From Scatophagus argus (taxonomy: Eukaryota > Chordata > Actinopteri > Scatophagidae), in contig NC_058495.1 of assembly GCF_020382885.2 (NCBI RefSeq), positions 6,131,627 to 6,195,626 on the forward strand: a stretch of DNA of 64,000 nucleotides, in the 5' to 3' direction. Shown piece after piece: positions 37,890-50,100 of the stretch (its first letter is position 1; every line of letters starts with the position of its first letter). Both the position numbers and the translations under genes were made by a program. Below the pieces are notes generated by a model, which saw nothing but the letters and a program-made list of their open reading frames with translations, did no database searches and was not told the origin of the DNA.

Positions 37890-40800
37890 AACGGAATAAA
37901 TATAACATGTATTTTATTGATTCCAACAACCAGTGATAGGTGGACGAAAGCCTTCAGAAAACATGCCTTATCCATGTACTGGACCCAACTCTGAAGAAAT
38001 ATACCTCTCTCTCTATTAAGGATGACTTTTTTTTTCCCCTCCTCAATGATTGTTGCCGCATCCAGAATGCTGACCTATTTACAGTCTTTACAATGATGTC
38101 CTGTACAAAGTAGAGAAATTAAGTTTTACAAAGGATTCTTTAGCAAAAAAAGAAATATCAAATATCTGAGTATTAAAAAGGAAAACATTATCTAGAATGA
38201 TTTTCCCAAACAATACATTAATGTTAACATTTTTCTCATCACAGCAAGTTTACATGCATTTACAACACTTAGAAACCCTTAACATTTGCACGTCAGTGAC
38301 ATTAGATACCGCATAACTTTTTTTTTTTAAATCTTAGTTTAGTCCACAACAAGCTTTGCAAAAATATGACTATTCAGCAACCTGTATTGGCCTAAGATAT
38401 CAGATTCATCTCTATCTGGTTTGGTTCTCCTTAAAATCAACTATGCAAACAGTGAAGTGCTAATTCTTATTATGTCAGACTCATTATTTGATTTTTAATC
38501 TTTGACCATTTACAAGTCATGTCATGATACTTTTGTTGCCATTCATGAGGACAAAACACACAAAACGGCTTATTTTCTCTAAGTGCATCTATTAACCCTG
38601 TTCTCAATGCAGCACCAAACTAATTCTCCTCTCTTTAAGGCTCATCTGCTTAAACAAACTTCCTTTTTAATCCTGTGATGAAATTTGGCTCAAATTAAGA
38701 ACTCAAAGACAGACCAGATGAAAACACACCGAGTTTGCTTGTGAAGTTCAGACACTTGCTGATTGCCAACACCAGTAGAAGTTGCTGCATAGTCCTGATA
38801 CACTAGGAAGCAAACACAAATCACAGCTACTACAGAGCGAACAGGCACAACAACCAGTGAATGAGATGAGAAGTTCGAGCTGATGGCTTTTGTTAACCTG
38901 CAGAAACAGACCAGGGTGGGGTTGGTAATACTGTCTAATACCTGAAGTATTTACAATAATTATCCTCACTCTGCATGTGACCAGTGTGAGAGTCACTTTT
39001 TTTTTTTTTTTGCTCTGTCATTAATTCATTCTTTTTTCAAGTTTACACGTGACCAATCAGAGCTGCGGATTAGCTTTAAGTTTTATCAGCCTTATACAAA
39101 ACAAAGCAGTACACAGCTCAGACACTACTTAAAATGTTAAACTTTCTTATCAAGCTGTCTTTAAAGTGGTCTGACATTCATTTACAGGGTTTATGTACAT
39201 GTCTGAGCACCTGAACAATGACACAGCTCGGGATGAACAGGTGAATTGTTTTTGTCTGTCACTGACTCCAGAAGGCCTTCAGTCTACACAAAGTAACATT
39301 AAAAAGTCTTTAGCGCTTTTCATTTTCACTCTTGCTTTGTAATGTATATTCTTCAAAATCACTTTATTAATGTGTTGTGTACCCAAATTGTTCTCAAATA
39401 TGAATACGGTACAACATCAACATGGGCACCACCATACAACGTCTCACATGATAACTTCACTGTCCTAACCTAATGTCTTCAACACTTCTTCAACAACACA
39501 TCTTTAAAAAAAATCTTCCAGATCTATTTAATATTTCTTTAGACTTTAACAGCTCTATGACACAGAACTCTTAGCTAACCTACCCTGAAAGCCTATTTGA
39601 TCTTTATTCAATACCAAAACAGTCCGGGACATTGTTCAAGAGCACCATACATACGCACCTACATGATGATAATAAGCATGAGTGGCATTAAGACTTTTAA
39701 TTCTGTCTGTGAAGAGCATGAACTGTTGCAAATGACATGGGCATAGGTGGCTTTACAGTCACTCTACTCAGCTGTTGTTCAAAGTGTTTAGCAGTGGAGC
39801 TTTGTTGTAAGGCTTCCTTTAAAAGCACCTACTAGATGACCAATAGCCTACTGTTAAATGGTGGCTTAAGAAGCATTTTCTATACATTCAGAGTTGAACT
39901 TAAACCCCTAACTTGACAGTCAATATCCATGATTAAAGTACAGTATTTGGTTCAGTATATTAGATATTTGTACCAACTAAAGTAGATAAAAGAACTGCGA
40001 TATAGCCTGATTTTATGTACATAATTTACACTACTACTCTAAATACGGGGGAAAGACTTGTAGTCTTTCAGACGTAAATGTTACAGAAAAAAATCTGAAC
40101 TGGATTCAGTAGAACTTGCTCAATCTGTTTAATCAGAGGGTGTTTGTTATGTTATATTATCCCTGCGTATCTAATACCTGATATATATGGAAAAACTAGT
40201 GACACTGCTTGGAAAACATGGTACTGTAGAGCAACAGAGTGGTGAATGCACATCACTGATAAACGTGTTTATGCAAAAGAGTATGACAGCAAGTTTCATT
40301 TTTCAACTTAAAGGCAATGAAAAAGATATGAGAAATATGTGAAAATGTATACTGATCATTTATAATGTAATATTTTATCACTTCATATTGTAAAAAAAAG
40401 ATAATTAATTGAAATAAATAATATAGAGAGTTGAAGAAATTGTTGAAAGCACCAGTATACTCTGCTGACATTGATGTCTTTGTTGTTAAGGCATTTGATT
40501 AGTTTCACCTGCTTGGGTTGTAAAGTTCAGGATTGCATATGTATAAGATTTGGCCTTCAAGACTTATACCGTAGATATGTACCAAAGAACTTTGCGATTA
40601 ACAGTAGCATTTTCATGCTGTCATACTCTTTTCCGAAAATGAGTCACCATAACTGAGAATAGCTCCAGGTGACAAGGACTCCCATGTATCCTACGTATCC
40701 CATGATGTACTCAAGCATGAAACAGGATGGACTGCGTGTGCTGTTGCACAAATCACCTGAAGTCTAAGTGCTAAGACAATCAGTTTCGTAGTGATCTAAT

Positions 40801-41099
40801 AGCACCAATCTAAGAGTACTGAGGGCTAACAGGGTGGTAAAAGGATGTAAAACAAAATGGATGTCATCCAGTCACACATACACTGAAGTAGCAGAATATA
40901 GTTTTCATTCAATACTGAGTAGTCTTTTGAAAATACTGTAAGTACTAAGATGATTTGTAATTACTTTTAACCTACTCTGACAGTTGAAATTGCCCTACAG
41001 CCATTTTTGAGGGCTCATTTGTTCCTGAATGTGCACTGCGTCATTACAGTGGACAAAAAAATAAAATAACATTTCAAGTGCTAAGTGTTAGGTGTAAGC
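37890..41099 (-). other. nav1: probable nav1 3' UTR
   Basis: AT-rich sequence after the nav1 stop with no family-like open frame. Minus-strand AATAAA signals occur at several places, the last before the mybph promoter near 37918-37913. Two Pumilio-type TGTACATA words (minus strand, 39199-39192 and 40021-40014) fit a regulated long 3' UTR. A poly(T) run lies at 38997-39011. The end point is inferred. Confidence 0.4.
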
Positions 41100-41183
41100 T
41101 CAAAGTTTAGGCAGGCTAGGGTCTTCTTTGTCTGGGGATTCAATGTAATTGGCAGCCTCTTGAAGTTTCAAAAGCATTGCCAT
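41100..41183 (-). CDS. nav1: nav1 terminal coding exon
   Basis: MAMLLKLQEAANYIESPDKE then DPSLPKL and TGA at 41102-41100. The tail is shorter than the mammalian NAV1 end I recall. Confidence 0.95.
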   Translation of the reverse strand: MAMLLKLQEAANYIESPDKEDPSLPKL

Positions 41184-44100
41184 CTATAACAAAGAAGAGA
41201 GAGTCGAGAAATCAGCAATCCTTCAAGGATCCATCTCAGTTTGAAGCATTAAACAAGAAAGAAATCACACAGAAAGACCATGAAGTGCTCTCTCTTTCTT
41301 ACCAGTGGATCAGATTCCATGGAGCTGGGTGGAGTCTCCTTGTGAGGCCTCTCCTCGAAGGGCTGACCAGGGCTGCTGGAGCCAATGCTGGGGGGAGGCA
41401 GGTGGAACAGCTTTGCCTGGTCCTGCTGGGCAGACGGCCAAGGCAGGGTGCCCCTCACCCACTCCACTGGGTCCTCCCACACTGCCTTCTGGCCGTGGAC
41501 CTGAAGCGTCACAACATACCAGTTACAGTAAAATTAGAGTAGAACATTTCCTGTTAAAGGAAAGCCACAACACTTAGTGAGGAAGAATCTGATGCTAGCT
41601 GGAGACCATTTTCTGCATTTGCTGGCTCTCTTTCTCACCTTGATGCCGTCCTTAGCTCCCTCTTGCAGGTAAGGAATAATAGAGTGGTTCCAGAGGTCGA
41701 TGAACCATGATCGAAACTCATCCACCGTGACTGGACAGGACAGGAAAAAGCAGGGCCCTGGGGAGACACAGGAGGTTAAAGAAGAACACATTGAGAGGGA
41801 CACACACTAAGAAAAACAGCAGACATTCACACAAATAAAGCGCTCAATACTCCCTAGAAAAAAAATGCAGCTTTCTACCACTGTAGAGTCATGGCCTGTC
41901 CTGATATGAATGTATTTCATACCAATGAGGAAGTCTGACGTGCTGTGCTTCTCCAGAAAGGTGTGCAGATGATACCACAATTTGGGCACCCAGTCCAAGA
42001 CCCTGATCAGGTCCTCATTGGTCAAGTTTCTCTCATCCTCCGACTCCATCAGTTTCCTGTGCAAGTAGCGCACCAGGAAGCCGTTGGCTGGCTCCACATT
42101 GTTGGAGAAGGTCACCATCCTAAGCACACGCAAAAAGTCATATTAAAATAGTCATATCAAAATAGCACTGGGCTAGTTTCTTTAGACACGTGTGATTAAA
42201 TATGTCCCTTTATCCACATGTGCATAGGCTGTTTGAGAACTGGACTGAGACCTACAAAGGTACTTCCTACATTGTGACTGTGTCAGAAATGATCATTTAA
42301 AAACAAGTTCTTATTTCAGTCTTGCTCCTTTGATGGTTTCAGAGTCAAATCCTATATCCTAATCCTATATTTCATATACACTTTAGCCACGATCATTGTT
42401 TAGTGTGCTTCTGTTTCTGATAAGGAGGATTACAGAATTCCTTTAATAAACTTGAAAACAGGCAATAGTTAAATGCTCATTATCGCTGTCCATGTTCAGA
42501 TGAAAAGAAACAAAAGCAAGTCACGACTGTCGCACACTGAGGTGCATCTACAGAGAGACTTCACGTTATTTTACAAGTAAACTCTTTCAGTACTGTTACT
42601 GATATTCATGGCACTGAGCAAAATCAAACTGTATTAAATCATACTCTATCAGATTACATATAAACACATTAACTCACACTTTACTATTGATCTGCTTTAA
42701 GGCATCTGTACTGTATCGACTTGCTTACTTCACTGTGCGCTTCAAATCTCACCTCAGTGTAATCAGATCAAATTCAGCCATGACACAAAGGACGAGACTG
42801 CAGAAGAAGAAGAAGAAGAACATACTCCCACATTCGCTCCTTTAACCAACCTGAAGCTGAGATGGAGGCCATGGTTTGCTATCATCTTCACTGGCTGATT
42901 GCTTGTTCCAATGATGTACGGACTGACGAAAGGAGCAGTATTATAGTTTAGGTTACACTGAATGATCACATAAGCAGCTAGTTTAAGACTGTGTATGTGG
43001 GACTTACCATTTGTGATATTTGCAGGTGAGAGCACCATTGACGAGTTCACTAATGGAAACAGGGTCATGAATATCGTCCAGAATTACAACCAGTGGTATT
43101 TCTGACGTACTGGTTTCTCTGTCGATTTGATTGGCCAAGTTGGAAAGATAAAGCTGCAGATCCTGAGGAGAGAAAGGACAAAGGGGGACAGAGAGAGAGA
43201 GAGAGAGAGAGATGGTGTCAGAAGATGACTAAAGGAAGCTGACAACATGACACAGAAAATAAACCACCGCTGTACAGTTTCACGTGGAACATCGCTTTCT
43301 GTCACCTTGCATGACTGGCGGTGCATGTTGAAAGTGACCACGATGCCGTTGGTGACTTCGCGGGCACTGCGGTCCACCAGGTACTCAGCCAGCCGGGAAG
43401 CGAGGTAGCTCTTACCCGTCCCACTTGGCCCAGACAGGACAAGACGGCGGTGTTTGAGTAGCAGACTGATGTAGTGTTGCATCATGGGTTTGGGAATGAG
43501 GGTTTCGAATACCAGGCTGTCCACACACTTCTCCTTCAAACCTGAACAGAGTGACGAAATGGGAGAATGAACTGTAATGTAATAAACAATAAAGTTGATG
43601 ACTATCTGCTAATGACCCAGCAAAAATTAGAATTGGTGATAAACTGCGATACTTGATATGTAAGTGCTTGTTAAGAATCTTGTTAATATCTACAGCAAAA
43701 TGAATAAACACGACAAACAGGAAGTAGATGTTGTCAGTACAGATCGATGTCACCTAACGTCCTTCATAAGCAACATGGAGATCAAACATTTTGCTCTTTT
43801 GCATCATGTGGAGTGCAGCCCCCTCAAGTCAGGAGTCTTATGCTCCGCCCTCACATCTATGGGGCCCGTGTGTCTGAGGCTGGTCGACCAGCTGGGCCAG
43901 GCTGCACTGGGATCATGTTACCCAGAGCCGTGTCTGGGCTGCCACTGCTTTCCCAGCTCTCCTAGCACTTCACTCCTTACATTCCAGCATGCAAATGTGC
44001 AGAGGGGTCGACTATCATACCAGAACCTCGTCTTTCCTCACTGATCACAGGTCTGGTCTAGAAACACTGATGGGCTCTACTCACAAACTAAAACAATACT

Positions 44101-47100
44101 GTGTCAGAAAGAGAAAGTATTTAAGTCACATAAATCTGCATTGATAGTGATGCATTAAAATGGAAGAATGTGACAAAGTAAATTTAGAACTGCGGCAAAT
44201 TATAATGTTGTTGCACAAGTTCATCAGCTGCCACGGGGTCATCTGAGTTGATGTTTTGGTCGATGCTGAGGACAGCTCACAGTTCAATGTAACTGAATAC
44301 ATGCTGGAAGTAATGAAGAGTTGTAAAGCAAAAAAAGCAACACTAAATAAAAAAGTAATAAAGACAGACAGGCCCAAATGTGTTACTTGGACAAGTGGAC
44401 AGACATGAGGATTTACATGTCAGACTTGGATCTTACTTGGATCAGATAATTTAACTTCAAAGATAAACACTTCACAACACAGCTTATGCAAATGATCTGA
44501 TTATTGACATGTGATCTCTCAATATATGTGTGTGTCAACACAGCTTCCAATCAAGTTTTATGGTTTCTGATTTAAGAAGATGACACTGATAAGCTGAGAA
44601 GCTCTTGCTCTATTGCAGACAAACAGCATTTGGAGTACTTGCATTTGGAATTTTATCTCATTAGCCCAAATTCTGATTGGCTTAATAATCATATGTTGAA
44701 TTTAACTTTGTGTCTTTTCTAATTTAATCTACTCCAAACTCCAACAACAACAAATGTTATTTAAATGCTCCTAGTTCTGGTATCAATTAATTTGCTTCCA
44801 AATCTGTGAATCTTGAACCTGTCATGGTCATGTCATGGTTTCTCCCCGACAGACCTTTCAGAGCCACTGTGATGCCACTTGGGCCTCGGGACATGCAGCG
44901 AGACGGCTGTGTCTCTGGAGCTTCTCCACCCAGCACTCTCTTAATGTGGCCCATACTGTAACTGTAGATGGAGTCTGTAGACAAGCCAAGACTAGAAGTG
45001 GGGTCCACCTTGGCTATGTACACCTTAAATGAATAGAAAAAACAGGGTTTAACATTTGCAAACAGACAGTGCCCTCTCTCAGAACCAACTTCCACTATCG
45101 AAAGGTGAAAGTAAACATGATCTGTACTTGAGGGTGGGGGTGGGGGTTACAAGTTCCTGTTCATGAGTGCTTTGGTTTTACTGGGTACTAACATACTGAA
45201 AGTTAGACCAGCAGGTACCTACAAGACCTAAACAATAACTGGACAATCTTATGAGATAAGCAGCCAACCTAATACAGTTTACTAAGTTTGTCCATAAAAC
45301 CCAAAGTTCAATGAGGCTATTTCTATATCTCAGTTTCCACCAGTGTGCAGTGGTTGAACCCTTTGAGGTAACAACATGCTAAATTTAATGTGGCAGCTGG
45401 ATCACAAACTGCACCATGCTTTATGCAATCTGTACATGCAGTTCCCAGACAGGTCACATTGAATGAAGTTGTCAGAGGAGAGAGATTTACCTTGAAAGCC
45501 TGGCTGACAGCTGAATCCAGCATGGGCCAGTCCATTCTGCCATTCACCCTGACTGTGCCCACAAAGAAATCCTGCTGTTTGACCTCCTGTTGACACAAAG
45601 TGCAACAAACAGGTGAGACAAGGATTTAACCCTCAGGAGTCAACAGACGCGCCGGTGCGTCCTTATCACAAGACCACTTTAAGACGACGTAGCTGCAAGA
45701 CGCAGCCTCGCTGAATCCCAGTTTTTTGTGTGTCGAAAGTGGGCACTTCAAACTATATACCAGTTTTTAAATTTTGTTAATATGTCAAGTAAAACCCGAG
45801 TTATGATAAAAAATATACGCACTGTTTTTTTCATGACCATTGCCATCACGTTTGGTGCGCGTTTGGGGCGCGCATTTTATTCAAGAAGACGCAGTAAACA
45901 CCAGCGCATTGAGCGCACTTCATTCAGCGCATTTTCCCCAGTCGCATTTTAGAGTTTTGTGTGATTTTAGGTCCAGTGTGTCAATACAGTATGTCAAAAT
46001 GAAAAAAACAACAGTAAATCACACTTGTGAGGTTGTGCTGATGAAAAATGATTCCAAAATGGCAAGATAAAAAAAATTCTAAGTTGAAATATAAAATTAG
46101 AATCAAAAATAGTCAACAACTGACAATTATACATGACTTCAGAGGGTTAATATCAGGTTTTACAGCTGTGAAGAGGGACAGATGACAAGCAACATACTCA
46201 CATCTTTGAAGACATGCAAATCTGCAACACAAACCACCACCCTAACACGGTGATCATCTCTCTGAGAGGAAAGACCGAGAGAGTCTGCAGAGTGGACGTC
46301 TGCTGAGGAGTAAATAAGAGGACGTAAACAGAAAAACAAAAGAAAGTTACATGTGAGATTAGTTTTTTAGATTATCATCAGTGATAATCTAAAAAAACTT
46401 AAACTCTGCCCAATAACTCTGATTTCTCATCATGGAGCACAGACCAAGATTTTATATGGTCATTTGATGTTGGTGACAGCATGTTTTTATATAGCAGAAA
46501 TGATATGACATTTAATGGTCATACCCTAAATAAAAACAAATATTAATAATTAGTATTGGAAAAATTGTGAAAATGATATAAAATGCCTCCTTATAGATGG
46601 TGCACTAAATGAATGTGCAGTACAGATATGAGAGGATTTACAAGCCAGGAGTTCTATCTTTACTCAATTGTAAACTGAGCAATCTGAGTAACGTGTGAAC
46701 TATAGATGTGTACATTGCACACTGTTTAAAACATCAACATGTCACAGATTGAAGTGTACCTGAGCTGCTCCCCTCACTCAGCCCTCTGCTGTAGCTTTTG
46801 GGCATCTGCACAGCGACTGACTGTCGAGGTGAAGAACTCCCCAGCGCAGTGAGACCTGAAGACTGGGAGACGGAGCTGGAGGGTCCGGGAGACGGACAAG
46901 GGGACAGACCACCTGTCTTCAACTGATCGTTTTCAGTCTTCAGGTTCTCCACTGTCCTCTACAGATAAAATCACACAAACTGTTACTGCAATTTAAAAAA
47001 AATGGCCACAGTAGTGATTGTTTTGAGCATGCTTTTAAGATTTCTACTTAAGGTAAGAATTGTTGGAATAATAAAGTTTAACTATCACATTTCTTAAACA

Positions 47101-50100
47101 GTTAAAGTGGCAATGGCATATATAAGCTACACATCAAAATATGAATAAATAATGTTACCATGTCAATCTTGGCAGGTAACTATAATTGTAGAAAAACTCC
47201 AAACGAATTCAAATCACAAACGAGTACTACTAATTCAAGATACCATTACATTTTATTAAAATATATCTGCCAACTCACTTAGATAACTGACCTTTACTTT
47301 GTTCAGAAGTAAAACTAACGAAAAGGCACGTACCTGCATGTTGGTCATGGCATCCTGCAGCTGCTCCAGGCGATGAGCGGAGCTTAGAGCCTCCAGACGG
47401 ATGTCTGTTAGTTTACGCTCCTTCTCCCACAGCTCCGTACGCAACTCTGATACAACCTTATCATCCGCCACCTCGCCTCCTTCACACAGTCTGAAGATAA
47501 TAAGATCAAATGCGTGCGAAAGTAAAGATCAGCATTTTCAAATACTAATTTAAGGACCACTCTAGACACCCCACTTTATTCATATATTATAATGTGATTC
47601 CAAATATTTACTGTTGTAAATGATCTTATTGCGGGGAGACGTTTACCCTGATGACGATGCAGATGTTGAGGTTTTCAGTGACGATGGAAGGTTGTCTCCA
47701 TCGTGATGGACTTTGGGGGAGGAAGGCGCAGAAGATTCTGGGGTGGAAATTTCCTCAATGTCAGCATACGGTCCTGACGGCTTGGAGCCCTTCTTACTAA
47801 AGGCCTTGTTGAAGGAGCTGCGTAACTGCACAGAGAAGTAACACGAGACTGAAATAAAAACTCCATCTAAAAACTACTTAAATAATACTCTGGAAATAAC
47901 ATGAAAATCTTAAAAGCACTTGTGCTGAGCTGCTTCTATCAACTAAACCGCATTCTCCACCGAGAGCTCATAAAAAGTTGTGTCCTGCTAAACTTAGGGT
48001 ACACAGTGTATCTCTTCATTCTTTATTTATGTACCACCTAGTTTCATATATTTGTATAATTCTGAGGCAACAGTGGGTAAACGTCCAATCATAACTTGGT
48101 GCAATATTAAACTTGCAGGAATGAAAATGGATAAAATTACAGACAAACAATATGAACAGTGTAATGGAATGCAGATTACATCAGTGCATAAGACCACGAC
48201 TCTGTAATGAATCTGTATACTTTAAGATGATAAAAACATGGTGAAAAAGGATTGTGGTGATCAAGTTTAGAAAGACGTGGACAACATAAAGTTTCCAAAC
48301 GTTTCACAAGTGTGAATTATAAAGTGCATGCAGACTGGAGAAGGGGAGGGGAGGTAGTAGGGTTTATTTACTGTAGCAACATCACTCACCTCAAAGACCT
48401 AAAATAAAAAGCAGGGCAGCATGACGGAGAGATCAGAGTTATACTTAATAACAGATATGGAACAAGATAGGAGGAGAATCTCACACATGCAGGAGAACAA
48501 ACTAGGACAGTAACTGACTGTTTTTTTTTTTTCCCAGATTAAATAGAACATAAATACTGATAAACAGCTCAGTCTCCCATACACTCTGAGCCAATACAAA
48601 CTTATTATTTTAAATATTTTCTTACGTTCTTACGAGCATTTAAAATTTTCAGCTTTGAATTTGTACCCTTTATCATTTCTAAGTAGTTTTAATCATATTA
48701 TGATTGTTACAATACTGTAATATAAACCCTGCATTCTTCTGCATATACTGCACAGTGAGAGCATGTGACAGAAAATCCATTGTATCTTGAAACTTGATAA
48801 TCTAGATTTACTTAAGACAGCCTCTAAATTTTTCCAAATTTTGATGAACATGTTTTGATGACACTGACAAGACTCCTTACAAACCCCGACAATTCTATAC
48901 CAGGTTGGGTAATGGTAGCTTAGTATCCTGAAGAAAATATGTGAGTGATAAGCCCATGGAAAATAATTCTTCCTCAAAGGACAGTATGTCGGGACTCCAA
49001 ATCTTAAGGTACTCTGATTAACACAAGACTGTTGTGTTATGGCCATACTCCGATATGGTCAACAGCATGGTTAAGATCTGTAAGATCTGTCCTCACCCAG
49101 CTCTTCTTCTTCTTCTTCTTGGCCTCCTGTTCTTTGAGACTGCACATACTGGAGTGGCTGGCGGTGCTGGTGAGGCTGGAGATGCTTTCTGAGGAGTTCT
49201 GACGATTGATCAGCAGCTCTAAATACCAGAAATTCACACTGAAATTCCCATCTTCACTTTTGCATGTGTTTTGGACAACAGCCATAATCATAGCGTATAT
49301 CCACAGCCAAAGCACATACCTTTAGGCGTGACATCCGGATTACTGAGAGCTCCCTGAATGATTTCTTGGGCCTCAGTATTTTTGGCCTTTAAAATCTCAA
49401 TGGTTTCCTTGAGTTCAGTGAGCTCAGAGTCCTGAAGAGGGAAAATTATCAGTGTGTTTGTGTTAGCCTAGAGGCTAATAACTGAACAAAGATTATTCTA
49501 AACCGAGGATTGCAGAATGTCTATCAGCTTTCAGCAAGGATGCCAGGTTGTACTGAGTGAGTGATGACAACATGGAAATCCCGCCCTGGAAACCTTTGAC
49601 CCACATCTCATTTCCTGAACAACTATGTGACTTGGTTTTTATTTCACTAACAGAATCAAAGCAGTCAACTACTTTATCATCATCATTATCTTGTATTTGA
49701 TGAGTATGTAGTTACAACTTTGTCTTCAGCTGTTTGTTAAAACCTTGTTTCTTTAAGTGACATGGACTTCTCCTTAGTTTTCCTTAAACTAAAAACAGAA
49801 AGTGGCACACATGTCACAGCCTGAGTAACATTCATTTGCATCACAATATCATGGAGATACCTTTTGCTCAGAGGAGACTGACAGGGTCTGCAGGCGTGCC
49901 GTCATCAGCGCCAGGCTCTGCTCGAATGCTGCTACCAGATTAGCCTTTAGAGGAGGACACAGAGGCAGAGGGAGACAGAGAAGAGTCGGGGATTGAGACA
50001 GGAGACAGGTATGAGTCACCGGCTGCATCGAATCTGTCCGCAGCCTCACACGTTCACAGCACATCAAGCAAATGGCTTTGTCCATCTACTGGGAGAGGAG

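Noticed and set aside
41739..41757. Alternative acceptor for nav1 exon 26 just before the VTVDEF codons
   Set aside because: It would delete PCFFLSC, a block conserved in NAV1; the upstream CCCCAG keeps frame and similarity.
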